Positions 40,337 to 49,074 of a stretch of DNA of 60,855 nt are shown piece by piece; the first letter of the stretch is position 1; every line of letters begins with the position of its first letter. The DNA is from CAISOG01 sp044375625. GTDB taxonomy: Bacteria; Pseudomonadota; Alphaproteobacteria; CAISOG01. The notes below the pieces were generated by a model. It did no database searches. It was not told where the DNA came from and saw nothing but the letters and a program-made list of their open reading frames with translations. The position numbers and the translations under genes are program-made. The stretch lies in NCBI GenBank assembly GCA_044375625.1, contig JBILMH010000005.1, positions 1 to 60,855 of the forward strand. Direction: 5' to 3'.

Positions 40337-41773
40337 TTGATCGTGCCTTTTGATAAATTCAACGATGAATGTGGCGTTTTTGGCATCTATGCCCACCCCG
40401 ACGCCAGTGCCCATGCCGCCCTTGGGCTGCACGCCCTGCAACACCGTGGGCAGGAGGCGGCTGGGATCGTTTCCTATGATGGCCAGCGGTTCTACGTTCA
40501 CCGCGGCCTGGGTCATGTCGCCGACAATTTTAGCAATGACGCCACCATCAAAAAGCTGGTGGGCAACACCGCCATTGGCCATGTGCGCTATGCTACCAGT
40601 GGCGATACCAGCCTGCGCAATGTTCAGCCGATTTTTGCCGACCTGGCTAAGGGGGGGTTCGCCCTGTGCCATAACGGCAATTTGACCAACGCCATCAGCC
40701 TGCGTCAGGAATTGGTGCAGGGTGGGGCGATTTTCCAAAGCACCTCCGATACCGAGGTGATTATCCACCTGATGGCGGCAGCGAAAAAACGTAACCCGGT
40801 GGACGACCTGATCACCGCGTTGCAGCAGGTGCAGGGTGCCTATTCGCTGGTAGCGCTGGCGCGTGACCAGCTGATTGGGGTGCGTGACCCCTGGGGGGTG
40901 CGTCCTCTGGTGCTGGGTCAATTGGATGGCAGCCCCGTGTTGGCCTCGGAAAGCTGCGCCCTCGACATCCTGGGGGCGAAACTGGTGCGGGATGTGGAGC
41001 CGGGGGAGGTGGTGGTTATCAGCCAGAGTGGGGTAAAATCGCTGTTTCCCTTTCGCACCGTGCCCAAACGCTTTTGCATCTTTGAGTACATCTATTTCGC
41101 CCGCCCCGACAGCCAGATGGAGGGAACCAGCGTCTATCTTGGCCGCAAGGGAATAGGCGCCGAATTGGCGCGGGAACATCCGGTTGAGGCCGATGTGGTG
41201 GTTCCCGTGCCCGATTCGGGCGTGGCATCGGCGCTGGGCTATGCGGAGGCGGCGGGTTTACCCTTTGAAATGGGGATTATCCGCAACCACTATATCGGCC
41301 GTACTTTTATTGAACCGACGGCTCAAATTCGTGACCTGGGCGTGAAGCTGAAACACAACGCCAATCGGGGGGTGTTGGCGGGTAAGCGGGTGGTGTTGGT
41401 GGATGACAGCATCGTGCGCGGCACCACCAGCACCAAAATCGTTTCCCTGGTACGCAACGCTGGCGCGCGGGAGGTGCATTTTCGGGTAGCCAGCCCGCCA
41501 ATCGTTAATTCCTGTTTTTACGGGGTGGATACCCCCGATCGCGATAAGCTGTTGGCCGCCAACATGGATTTGGCGGAAATGGCACGCTACATCGGGGCGG
41601 ACTCGCTGGCCTTTGTTAGTTTGGATGGGCTGTACCGCGCCTTGGGGGAGGCGGGTGGGCGTCACCCTGACCAGCCGCAATATTGTGATGCCTGCCTCAG
41701 CAACGACTACCCGATTCCACGCACCGATTATGAGCAGCAATACTCGCTGCCCGTCAATTCCACCCTGTTTTAG
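40337..41773 (+). CDS. purF: amidophosphoribosyltransferase
   Basis: PurF transfers glutamine ammonia to PRPP in the first committed step of purine synthesis. The N-terminal nucleophile glutaminase begins at Cys12 of MIVPFDKFNDECGVFGIYAH, so an 11-residue propeptide is removed; the PRPP loop VVLVDDSIVRGTTSTK is intact in the C-terminal phosphoribosyltransferase domain. The protein is 478 residues, normal. The start is probably TTG 40337, six bases after AAGGG; GTG 40343 is an alternative. Confidence 0.96.
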   Translation: MIVPFDKFNDECGVFGIYAHPDASAHAALGLHALQHRGQEAAGIVSYDGQRFYVHRGLGHVADNFSNDATIKKLVGNTAIGHVRYATSGDTSLRNVQPIFADLAKGGFALCHNGNLTNAISLRQELVQGGAIFQSTSDTEVIIHLMAAAKKRNPVDDLITALQQVQGAYSLVALARDQLIGVRDPWGVRPLVLGQLDGSPVLASESCALDILGAKLVRDVEPGEVVVISQSGVKSLFPFRTVPKRFCIFEYIYFARPDSQMEGTSVYLGRKGIGAELAREHPVEADVVVPVPDSGVASALGYAEAAGLPFEMGIIRNHYIGRTFIEPTAQIRDLGVKLKHNANRGVLAGKRVVLVDDSIVRGTTSTKIVSLVRNAGAREVHFRVASPPIVNSCFYGVDTPDRDKLLAANMDLAEMARYIGADSLAFVSLDGLYRALGEAGGRHPDQPQYCDACLSNDYPIPRTDYEQQYSLPVNSTLF

Positions 41774-41789
41774 ACCACGCGCACCGCAA

Positions 41790-42359
41790 CTAACGGCCAC
41801 AGCTATGAACGGCTAGAGCGGGAGTGGTGAAAAGGTTGTGGGGTAAGGGCAGGTTGGCTGGCCATGCCTGTGAGCAGGGGGCGACCGCCGTCATGACGGG
41901 GAAAAGGCTGGCCATAACAGGCATCACGCCAAGATCGCTATCATCAGGGGTTATCGCCGCCAACAGCAGAGCCATGCGGTAATCCTCCGCCTGCTGCTGG
42001 GTAGAAAACTGTTGCCGCAGGGGGCCAACCGCACGGGCGGTGACCTGATGGCCGAAATCGCCGTTCAGTTGGGCGCACAGCTGTTGCGCCGCCGCCCTGT
42101 TGGGGCACAAATCCATGAAGGACACCACCTGCAAATCCTCCGTCACCCCATAGCCGCCGTTATCCAGGACGCTAACATCGCCACCATCATCCACCACGAA
42201 ACCGATTGCGTGATCGCCCGACAGCGGACAATCGGGGCGCAAGGTTACCTGGACACCGAATTTTTGCGACGCTACAGTTGCGGCAACAGCCAAATCCGAA
42301 ATTGCCCCCTTAATGAAATCCCGATCGGCGCCTATACCGTTTTCACCAAAAAGACTCAT
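41790..42359 (-). CDS. hypothetical protein
   Basis: A 189-residue ORF with normal codon use for the window and no antisense competitor. It begins MSLFGENGIGADRDFIKGAI and contains DHAIGFVVDDGGDVSVLDNG and VVSFMDLCPNRAAAQQLCAQ. There is no signal peptide, membrane segment or family I can name. It converges with purF (16 bases apart) and is divergent from anmK. Confidence 0.6.
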   Translation of the reverse strand: MSLFGENGIGADRDFIKGAISDLAVAATVASQKFGVQVTLRPDCPLSGDHAIGFVVDDGGDVSVLDNGGYGVTEDLQVVSFMDLCPNRAAAQQLCAQLNGDFGHQVTARAVGPLRQQFSTQQQAEDYRMALLLAAITPDDSDLGVMPVMASLFPVMTAVAPCSQAWPANLPLPHNLFTTPALAVHSCGR

Positions 42360-42400
42360 GCCCCATATCCTTTTTTATTTAGGCTGTTTGTTACAAATTT

Positions 42401-42429
42401 TTTACAACTGATAACCAATAAACTATAAA
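42401..42429 (+). promoter_or_regulatory. near-consensus promoter of anmK
   Basis: TTTACA (42401-42406), 17-base spacer, TATAAA (42424-42429). Transcription would start about 42436, three bases before the anmK ATG, and no ribosome site is visible, implying a leaderless or nearly leaderless mRNA. Confidence 0.6.
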
Positions 42430-42438
42430 AGTGTTACC

Positions 42439-43521
42439 ATGCCCTTAACGTCTTCCTGTTTCTGGTCGCTTGGCCTGATGAGTGGCACCTCAGCCGATGG
42501 GGTGGATGCCGCCCTGTTGCTGACCGATGGGGTGCGGGTGGCGGCCTGTGGGGCGCATCTGACCCTGCCCTATCCCGCCGATTTCCGCCAAGCGCTGTTG
42601 GCCAGCTATGGCCAGACCAGTGCGCCAGCCGCCCTGGTGCGGCAATTAACCGATTTTCATCTGCAGGCCTGTCGGCGGCTGTTGGCGGGCTTTGACCAGC
42701 CGGTCGCGCTGATCGGCTTTCACGGCCACACCCTGTGGCATGATCCCGCCAACCGTTGCACGGTGCAGATTGGCGATGCCGCCTGGCTGGCCGCGCAGTT
42801 GCAAATCCCCGTTGTATCGGATTTTCGCCGCGCCGATGTGGCGGCAGGGGGGCAGGGGGCGCCGTTGGTGCCGATTTTTCATCAGGCCTTGGCCGCCGAT
42901 CTGGCCAAACCCTTAGCGGTGGTCAATATCGGCGGGGTGGCCAATATCAGCTATATCCCCAACGATCAGCCTGAGGCGATGATCGCTTTTGACACGGGGC
43001 CCGGCAACGGCCTGATCGACGATTGGATGCAGCAGCAGTTGGGGCAGCCCTTTGACGCGCAGGGGGCGCTGGCGGCGCAGGGCAAGGTGGATGAGGGGGC
43101 GTTGGCGCAGCTGATGGATCATCCCTATTTTGCCACACCGCCGCCCAAATCGCTGGATCGCCGCGCCTTTAGCCTAGCCCCTGTGACGGGACTGTCAGCC
43201 GCCGATGGTGCCGCCACCCTAACCGCCTTTACCGCCGCCACCATCGCCGCCGCCGTCCACCATCTGCCCCTGCCACCAAGGCAATGGATTATCGCGGGAG
43301 GGGGAACCCAAAACCGCACGCTGATGGCCATGTTGGCACAGCGGCTGGGGGATGTGCCCGTCTGCATCGCGGAGGCGGTGGGGTGGTCGGCCGGCGCGCT
43401 GGAGGCGCAAACCTTTGGCTATCTGGCCGCCCGCCATCAACGCGGCCTGCCCATCAGCTTTCCAGGCACGACGGGCGCACCGCAACCGATGACGGGCGGG
43501 GTGCTGTCACAGGTACAATAA
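42439..43521 (+). CDS. anmK: anhydro-N-acetylmuramic acid kinase
   Basis: AnmK opens the 1,6-anhydro ring of anhMurNAc and phosphorylates it, recycling cell-wall fragments. The ATP-binding GLMSGTSADGVDAALL begins the protein; catalytic-region GQTLW is seen as GFHGHTLWHDP, and FDTGPGNGLIDDWM and AGGGTQNRTLM complete the ASKHA fold. Length 360 residues is normal. A strong promoter lies only a few bases upstream. Downstream is a MITE-like repeat (43547). Confidence 0.95.
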   Translation: MPLTSSCFWSLGLMSGTSADGVDAALLLTDGVRVAACGAHLTLPYPADFRQALLASYGQTSAPAALVRQLTDFHLQACRRLLAGFDQPVALIGFHGHTLWHDPANRCTVQIGDAAWLAAQLQIPVVSDFRRADVAAGGQGAPLVPIFHQALAADLAKPLAVVNIGGVANISYIPNDQPEAMIAFDTGPGNGLIDDWMQQQLGQPFDAQGALAAQGKVDEGALAQLMDHPYFATPPPKSLDRRAFSLAPVTGLSAADGAATLTAFTAATIAAAVHHLPLPPRQWIIAGGGTQNRTLMAMLAQRLGDVPVCIAEAVGWSAGALEAQTFGYLAARHQRGLPISFPGTTGAPQPMTGGVLSQVQ

Positions 43522-43546
43522 TCGCAAAGGCAGGGCGTTTTTACCC

Positions 43547-43694
43547 TATAGTCGTTTCAATTTAGAAATATCCAGCCTGCGAAAATGTTACGAGGTCGAG
43601 AAACGGAGCGGAGTGTACACAGAAGTACATGAGCACCGTATCGCAGAGATCGTGATATTTGCAGCACTGGAGATTTCTAAAGTGGAATGACTAT
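43547..43694. mobile_element. hairpin MITE-like repeat, copy 3
   Basis: A 148-base near-palindrome with ends TATAGTCGTTTCAATTTAGA and (reverse complement) TAGTCATTCCACTTTAGAAA. The arms keep CCAGCCTGCGAAAATGTTAC / GATATTTGCAGCACTGGAG, and the centre is GTGTAC-ACAGAA-GTACAT. Its right end touches the TAA stop codon (43694-43696) of the hydrolase gene, which reads toward it, and anmK also ends facing it. A role as a two-way transcription terminator is plausible. Confidence 0.85.
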
Positions 43695-44365
43695 TAGCCC
43701 CGTCGCCCGCCAGACTTCGGCTGAATCGGCGCGAAGGAGACGTTGCCGATATAGGCATCCGCCACCGTCATCAGATCGTCCACCTTACCCCCAAACAGGT
43801 GTTTGGCACCCTCAACCGTTTGGAAATCGACATGAACATCGCGTTGGCGTGACAATTTGGCGGCCAGCACTTTGGCGGAATCGGGCGGCACGATTTCATC
43901 CTGATCCCCAATGACAATCAGGCCAGAGGCCGGGCAGGGTGCCAAAAAGCTGAAGTCATACATGTTGGCGGGCGGGGCAACCGCCACAAAGCTGCGAATT
44001 TCTGGCCGCCGCATCAGCAATTGCATGGCAATCCAGGCGCCAAAGGAAAAACCCGCCACAAAACAGTTGACGGAGGAGTTGTTGACCGATTGCAACCAGT
44101 CCAGGGCGGCGGCGGCATCGCTAAGCTCCCCCTCCCCCCGCGCAAATTTCCCCTGGCTGCGCCCAACGCCCCGAAAATTAAAGCGCAAAACCGAATAGCC
44201 ACGATTCACGAACAAATGAAACAGGCCATAGGTCACCTTATTGTTCATGGTGCCGCCATGTTGCGGGTGGGGGTGCAGCACGATGGCCAGCGGCGCCCCC
44301 TCAGGCCCCTGGTGATAGCGACCCTCCAAACGCCCCTCTGGGCCGTTAAACATAATATCAGCCAT
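43694..44365 (-). CDS. alpha/beta hydrolase (COG2945-like)
   Basis: The 223-residue protein has the COG2945 pattern: LAIVLHPHPQHGGTMNNKVT near the start, GYSVLRFNFRGVGRSQGKF, the nucleophile elbow VAGFSFGAWIAM (Ser in GFSFG), acid in GLIVIGDQDEIVP and His in EGAKHLFGG. Substrate unknown; esterase activity is likely. The ATG at 44365 is chosen because AAGGGAAATAAA lies before it. The last codons and stop coincide with the end of a MITE-like repeat, so the original C-terminus may have been altered. Confidence 0.88.
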   Translation of the reverse strand: MADIMFNGPEGRLEGRYHQGPEGAPLAIVLHPHPQHGGTMNNKVTYGLFHLFVNRGYSVLRFNFRGVGRSQGKFARGEGELSDAAAALDWLQSVNNSSVNCFVAGFSFGAWIAMQLLMRRPEIRSFVAVAPPANMYDFSFLAPCPASGLIVIGDQDEIVPPDSAKVLAAKLSRQRDVHVDFQTVEGAKHLFGGKVDDLMTVADAYIGNVSFAPIQPKSGGRRG

Positions 44366-44532
44366 TTTATTTCCCTTTTTAATTTTTTCGGCGCAATCCA
44401 GCGCTCTGCGTTCTTTATGTAGCCCCTTTGGCACGAAAAACCAATGACTTTCTGCACGATTTTCTTAACCAACCTTGCGCTTTTTTGGGCAAGGGGGGCT
44501 TATCATTATTTGGGCAATCGCCCAGGGACTGG

Positions 44533-44588
44533 CCAGCATCCAGATTCGTGCTAAAGTCTTTCTTAGCACTTTTGTTTTAGGATGCTGG
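44533..44588 (+). promoter_or_regulatory. nested hairpin leader directly before the 44593 gene
   Basis: An outer 9-bp stem CCAGCATCC (44533-44541) / GGATGCTGG (44580-44588) encloses a perfect 7-bp hairpin GTGCTAA-AGTCTTTC-TTAGCAC (44548-44569) followed by TTTTGTTTT. The inner part looks like an intrinsic terminator; the outer stem closes four bases before the start codon and would hide the only purine-rich sequence there. This suggests control of the next gene by RNA structure. Confidence 0.55.
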
Positions 44589-44592
44589 GGTT

Positions 44593-45207
44593 ATGGTAAT
44601 GTCTACAGCCAACAGCCTGGGGGCGGTGGTACCCTTTGGCCTTGCGGGCAGCGCGGAGCGGGTGCGGCCGTCGGCGCGGGTTGATGGCGGCCGTTTGTTG
44701 CAGGGCGATAGGCAGGCATGGGATTCCCCCCAGGATGCTTATCAAGACGGCCAGCCGCCCTCAAAAACCGCGGTTTTGACCGCTGTTGGGGACGTGTTGG
44801 AGGATGGGGGGCGCCAAGGCGGCCATTCCCGCCAGGGCTTAGAGTCCGGCAAAACCGCCGATCAACGCTTGCTGAGCTATCACCAGCCGATCGATGCTAC
44901 AGCCGAGGCGCCAACAGCCGTGCGCACGGGGCAGGTGGTGGATTTCCCCAAAACGCCCCAAAGCCGCCCGCCAGATTTTCTAAGCGCGCAACCTGCCACC
45001 TATTCCGCCGCCCAGGCCGCCGCCCATTCCACCACCCAGGCCACTGATACGATGGATTTTGTGCAACCAGCCCTGCTGGCGCAGATGATCAGCCAGAATG
45101 ATCAGTCACCACGGCTGAACATCGAACCCTTTCGCCAAACCGCCAGCCTGTATGCCCGCCAACAAACCCCCACCCCCGCGCTATCCGCGCTGGATATAAG
45201 GATTTAG
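44593..45207 (+). CDS. hypothetical, disordered-looking protein
   Basis: The 204-residue product is rich in Gln, Ala, Ser, Thr and Pro with no hydrophobic segment beyond the first 20 residues; it is probably mostly unstructured. A somewhat ordered part is TMDFVQPALLAQMISQNDQS near the C-terminus, ending TPALSALDIRI. Start ATG 44593 (or ATG 44599). A structured leader lies immediately upstream. The last 40 bases recur 1.46 kb downstream at 46622, flanking an AT-rich aminotransferase gene. Function unknown. Confidence 0.55.
   Translation: MVMSTANSLGAVVPFGLAGSAERVRPSARVDGGRLLQGDRQAWDSPQDAYQDGQPPSKTAVLTAVGDVLEDGGRQGGHSRQGLESGKTADQRLLSYHQPIDATAEAPTAVRTGQVVDFPKTPQSRPPDFLSAQPATYSAAQAAAHSTTQATDTMDFVQPALLAQMISQNDQSPRLNIEPFRQTASLYARQQTPTPALSALDIRI
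45166..45206. repeat. direct repeat, left copy, at the end of the 44593 gene
   Basis: About 40 bases including CTATCCGCGCTGGATATAAG match 46622-46662 with a few differences. This copy encodes the last residues of the 44593 protein. Together the copies bracket the AT-rich aminotransferase gene. Confidence 0.75.
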
Positions 45208-45217
45208 CGGGATCGTT

Positions 45218-46444
45218 TTATCGTGTTACCAATTCATTCCTGGCGGCAGCTATTCGTTCGCAGGCTATTTCCAGCTCGCTTTTAGGAAGATTGAGCGACC
45301 CACGTAACATGGGTTCTTGGTAATTAAAGGGAGCGCCAAACATCATCGCCACACCAGCTTTTTCAACGAGATGATTGGCAACATCGAGATCTGTTTCAAA
45401 TGTCGTTTTTCCATCTTTGGTGATAAGTTCCGTCCAATCTCCGCATTCGATGCGAACGTAGAAAGTTGACATCGGTGATATAGCATGCAATCCCCTAACC
45501 TGTTGGTTAATCCCGCACACGAAGGCATCGCGGCGATCCTGTAGCTCAGCCATCCAAGCTTCCAAGAAGTCGTGATTACCCCCAAAAGCTGCCTTCATAG
45601 CCCACTGGACTGGTGTACAAATACTTGATGTAGTAATCGATTGATGGTTGGTCATTGCAAAAATTGTTTCTTCAGAGCCAGAGGCAAAGCCCCCACGTAA
45701 TCCAGTCCCAGCATAAACTTTGGATATCCCATTAGCCACCACCACTCTATCTTTTAAATCAGGAGCAACAGTCAGCAGGCTACAAAACTCATGGCCATCG
45801 AACACCAGTTGTTCGTAAATCTCGTCGAGAAAAATCCTAACATGAGTATTTTTGCGCAACACCTTGGCGATTTGAACGAAATCCTCTCTAGTATAAAGAC
45901 TACCCGTCGGATTAGTTGGTGAGTTTATTATTAGCCATTTGGTTTGTTGGGTAATGGCATCCTCTAACTGCTTAGCGATTACGTTATAATTGTTATCTTT
46001 ACTGCAAGGGACAAATTTACATACGCCACCATATTTGGTGATGTTAGGCTTATAGACCCAACAAGGTGCTGGTATTAATACCTCGTCGCCTGGCTCAAGG
46101 GCTACGGCAAACAGGTTTTCAATCACCTGTTTAACACCATTTGATAGCATCACTTCTCTTGGTGAATAGGAAATTTTGTAGTCGCGCTCAAGTTTTGCGC
46201 GTATAACTTCTAGAACCTCTTGTTCCCCTTGGGGATCAGTGTAGCGGGTTCTATTCGCATCAATAGCCTCGTGCATCGCAGCTTTGATATGTGCAGGAAC
46301 TTCAAAGAATGGTGGCTGCAACTCACCCAGCACCATTTCCAATATATCTCTACCTTCGGCTCTTAATGCACTTACCTTTGCAGCGTAATTCAGGGTTGGA
46401 GACCCTTGTTGGTACCGGGGGTTCAAATAATGTACTTGCGTCAT
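45218..46444 (-). CDS. class I/II PLP-dependent aminotransferase (AT-rich, probably acquired)
   Basis: The 408-residue protein has fold-type I aminotransferase motifs: INSPTNPTGSLYTREDFVQI, FLDEIYEQLVFDG, the PLP lysine in VANGISKVYAGTGLRGGFAS, and a terminal Arg in MLRGSLNLPKSELE. It is distantly related to the aminotransferase downstream at 46712 but has very different base composition and codon use. The two share text such as DLKDR.(V/M)VANG.SK. Direct repeats at 45166 and 46622 flank it. Substrate unknown. GC-poor codons and the repeats point to insertion from elsewhere. Confidence 0.85.
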   Translation of the reverse strand: MTQVHYLNPRYQQGSPTLNYAAKVSALRAEGRDILEMVLGELQPPFFEVPAHIKAAMHEAIDANRTRYTDPQGEQEVLEVIRAKLERDYKISYSPREVMLSNGVKQVIENLFAVALEPGDEVLIPAPCWVYKPNITKYGGVCKFVPCSKDNNYNVIAKQLEDAITQQTKWLIINSPTNPTGSLYTREDFVQIAKVLRKNTHVRIFLDEIYEQLVFDGHEFCSLLTVAPDLKDRVVVANGISKVYAGTGLRGGFASGSEETIFAMTNHQSITTSSICTPVQWAMKAAFGGNHDFLEAWMAELQDRRDAFVCGINQQVRGLHAISPMSTFYVRIECGDWTELITKDGKTTFETDLDVANHLVEKAGVAMMFGAPFNYQEPMLRGSLNLPKSELEIACERIAAARNELVTR

Positions 46445-46621
46445 GACGTTATCTTCCTTTATCGTAAAAGAAATAATGAAAACGCAACTTAATCAAAAAA
46501 CTTTCCCCATGCCAAGCAAAAAATGCACCCCCCCCAACTATTAGTACAGGGGCATGGCAGGGGTTTGGGGGCGCACCATAGGGTAAGGATGCTGGCCAGC
46601 TGCCGGCGCGCAGCGGCTGTA

Positions 46622-46662
46622 CCCCCCACCCCCGCCCTATCCGCGCTGGATATAAGAATCTA
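46622..46662. repeat. direct repeat, right copy, beyond the aminotransferase
   Basis: Matches 45166-45206 (the 3' end of the 44593 gene) including CTATCCGCGCTGGATATAAG. It lies in the 46445-46711 gap, which holds no gene I can support. Confidence 0.75.
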
Positions 46663-46711
46663 ACCAAATTTAAGCGGTTAGGTGGCTGATGAGAGGGGAT
46701 GGAGAAAGGGG

Positions 46712-47956
46712 CTAGGCCGCGACCGCGTCACTGCCTTGCAGCTTGGCCACCGCCGCGCTCATTTTTTCACAAGCTTCCCGCAGTTTGGCCTGATTGACGT
46801 TACCAAAGGACATCCGCAAATGGGGTGACAGGCCACAGGTATAGCCAGGCAAGGCCACCACGCCCGCCGATTCCAACAGATAGGCGGCCACATCCTGATC
46901 ATTGGCCAATTGTTTGCCCGCTGGCGTGGTGCGACCAATCAGGCCGCCACAATTGGGGTAAACATAAAAGGCACCGTCGGGGGTCAGGCATGTGATGCCA
47001 TCAATGGCGTTCAACCCCGCCACCAACACATCACGGCGCCCCTGAAACTCCGCCACCCATGATGGCAAAAAGCTTTGGTCACCCTCCAACGCGGCCGCCG
47101 CCGCCGCCTGGCTGAGTGAAGAGGGGTTAGAGGTGGATTGCGATTGAATCAGGGTCATCGCCGCAATCAACTCCTTCGGGGCGGCGGCAAAGCCCAAACG
47201 CCACCCGGTCATTGCATGCGATTTGGACACACCATTGGCGACCATGGTGCGATCCTTTAAATCAGGGGCAACATTCAGAATGTTGCAAAAGCTCTTTCCA
47301 TCAAACACCAGCTTTTCGTAAATATCATCGCTTAAGATCATAACGTGATCGTTGCGGCGCAACACATCGGCCAGGGCGGTTAATTCATCCCTGCTATAGG
47401 CACTGCCGGTTGGGTTGGACGGCGAACACAGAATCAGCCATTTGGTGTGGGGGGTAATGGCGGCCTGCAACGCATCGGGGGTCAGCTTAAAATTGCTATC
47501 CTGGCCACAGGGGACAACCACGGGCTTGCCGCCCGCCAACAACACCATGTCGGGATAGGATACCCAATAGGGTGCGGGAATAATCACCTCATCCTGGGGG
47601 TTTAGGGTGGCCAAAAAAGCATTAAACAACAGCTGTTTGTTGCCTGTACCCGCCATCACCTCATCCGCGGTATAGTCCAGGGCGTTATCCTGCAAAAATT
47701 TGGCGCAAATGGCCTTTTTTAACGCCGGCGTGCCACCAACCGCGGTATAGCGGGTTTCGCCACGCGCCATCGCCGCAATCGCCGCCTGTTGCACATGGGG
47801 GGGCGTGTCAAAATCCGGCTCACCCGCCGACAGGTCGATAACATCGCGCCCCGCCGCCTTTAACTCCTTCGCCAATTGCACCAACGCCAGGGTGGGGGAA
47901 GGCTTAACGACGGCCAAACGGTCGGCCAAAAATTTGACTAAGGAATTGCCTGACAT
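46712..47956 (-). CDS. aspartate-type aminotransferase (class I)
   Basis: The 414-residue protein fits the class Ib aspartate/prephenate aminotransferases: LSAGEPDFDTPPHVQQAAIA, SPSNPTGSAYSRDEL, the PLP lysine in VANGVSKSHAMTGWRLGFAA, and LRMSFGNVN with the substrate Arg. It interconverts aspartate and oxaloacetate and may also serve aromatic amino acids. The ATG at 47956 (MSGNSLVKF) is supported by GAAAGGGG upstream; the frame is open further back but low-complexity. It has the window's native codon use, unlike its paralogue at 45218. Confidence 0.92.
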   Translation of the reverse strand: MSGNSLVKFLADRLAVVKPSPTLALVQLAKELKAAGRDVIDLSAGEPDFDTPPHVQQAAIAAMARGETRYTAVGGTPALKKAICAKFLQDNALDYTADEVMAGTGNKQLLFNAFLATLNPQDEVIIPAPYWVSYPDMVLLAGGKPVVVPCGQDSNFKLTPDALQAAITPHTKWLILCSPSNPTGSAYSRDELTALADVLRRNDHVMILSDDIYEKLVFDGKSFCNILNVAPDLKDRTMVANGVSKSHAMTGWRLGFAAAPKELIAAMTLIQSQSTSNPSSLSQAAAAAALEGDQSFLPSWVAEFQGRRDVLVAGLNAIDGITCLTPDGAFYVYPNCGGLIGRTTPAGKQLANDQDVAAYLLESAGVVALPGYTCGLSPHLRMSFGNVNQAKLREACEKMSAAVAKLQGSDAVAA

Positions 47957-48090
47957 CCATAACCCCTTTCGTTTTTTGCAAAGATGACGCCCCCCACTTA
48001 ACCATAAAGAATGGCCATCGCCAAGGAAAAATCCAAAAAATGACAGGGGGGATGATAGGGGAATGATAAGAGGTTCGGGGTGTTGTTGTC

Positions 48091-48160
48091 GGGAGGGGGA
48101 GAGGGGGAGAGGGGGGGAGGGGGAGAGGAAGGGAGAGAGCCCGCTAGGAGAGAGCCCGCT
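48091..48160. repeat. G-rich tract and 14-bp direct repeat upstream of the aminotransferase
   Basis: Six runs of five or more G separated by A or AGA (48091-48130) could fold as G-quadruplex DNA. Next to it GGAGAGAGCCCGCT occurs twice, one base apart (48132-48145 and 48147-48160). There is no gene in 47957-48207. Confidence 0.6.
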
Positions 48161-48207
48161 GCCCACCGATGGTTGCACCCCATGCGATAGGCGGTTACAG
48201 GCTGTTT

Positions 48208-48879
48208 TTATCGTCCTTTCTGTGCTATTTCATTATAGCCAGGCGTCGCAGTGAAATCTCCAACAAACCCGTATTCATCCTCTTTGAGATTAGGAGTGGT
48301 CTGGCTAGTTGCGTCTATTCGGCCTTGTTCTTCGTCCGTTAGTCCCTGTTTAGAATTATCGTTAGAGCGACTGGGACTGGCAGCAGCTTGGGGCGCGGCA
48401 TAGCCAAATTTAATAAGCATACCCGGATACATATTGACCAACACAACCGCCAAGGTAGCCTTAACAGGTGCGGTAATGACGGTTGTCGTTGTTCCCAACA
48501 GATCCATCATGGCTTGAATTAATTCTTTATCCTTATTATTGGCATCGATCAGAAAGCTGGCGAAATTAAAGGCGGCATCGGTCGCCATCCATGCCCCATC
48601 AACAGCGCGACGCCATGTCGAACCAATACCATTTAGGCCTTTGGCAACGTTCTGTACATAGGCTGGTGCTTTTGCGTCAGCTACAAAACGCCAAGTCTGC
48701 TCCTCAGTTATCTCAGCATCCATAACATTTAGGATTGTTTTAGCGCCTGAAACCGCCTGGGCAGTATATTCAGGATGATCCCTTGCCCAAGCGGCACTGA
48801 CATAGGTGGGATGCGGTGCTACATGAATTTGCGTTCTTGATGGCGCGGTAGCAGTGGCGGGAGCCATAGGCTTTTCCAT
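48208..48879 (-). CDS. hypothetical protein
   Basis: The 223-residue product has an N-terminal Ala/Thr-rich start, a middle part VSGAKTILNVMDAEITEEQT and WRRAVDGAWMATDAAFNFAS, and one hydrophobic segment, TTTTVITAPVKATLAVVLVN, possibly amphipathic or membrane-bound. The C-terminal 55 residues are polar. No family recognised. The ATG at 48879 is a guess; the ribosome-like AAGGAG is further upstream, next to a TTG at 48897. Confidence 0.5.
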   Translation of the reverse strand: MEKPMAPATATAPSRTQIHVAPHPTYVSAAWARDHPEYTAQAVSGAKTILNVMDAEITEEQTWRFVADAKAPAYVQNVAKGLNGIGSTWRRAVDGAWMATDAAFNFASFLIDANNKDKELIQAMMDLLGTTTTVITAPVKATLAVVLVNMYPGMLIKFGYAAPQAAASPSRSNDNSKQGLTDEEQGRIDATSQTTPNLKEDEYGFVGDFTATPGYNEIAQKGR

Positions 48880-49042
48880 GAATCTATTTGTTAACAAACT
48901 CCTTCTAATCTACCCAAGTTTTATGAAGATTATGTGAAGGTCGCCCGATTTTGGGTATCGGGGGGGGAAGTTATCCCCGCACGGGTGAAGGCGGGGATTC
49001 ATAAGGCCGAAACCAATCAATTTTGCGGTTACGGTTGGTGGA

Positions 49043-49060
49043 TTTCCGCCTGCGCGGAAA
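49043..49060. repeat. short palindromic intergenic repeat
   Basis: TTTCCGC-CTGC-GCGGAAA, within GGATTTCCGCCTGCGCGGAA, is the common type of proteobacterial intergenic palindrome (relatives of GGATTCCCGCCTGCGCGGGA). It lies between ubiG and the divergent hypothetical gene at 48879, in a gap without genes. Confidence 0.5.
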
Positions 49061-49074
49061 TGACAAGGCTTTCT

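Noticed and set aside
43523..43560. Insertion sequence with transposase near 43.5 kb
   Set aside because: The element is only 148 bases and non-coding; no transposase gene occurs anywhere in the window.
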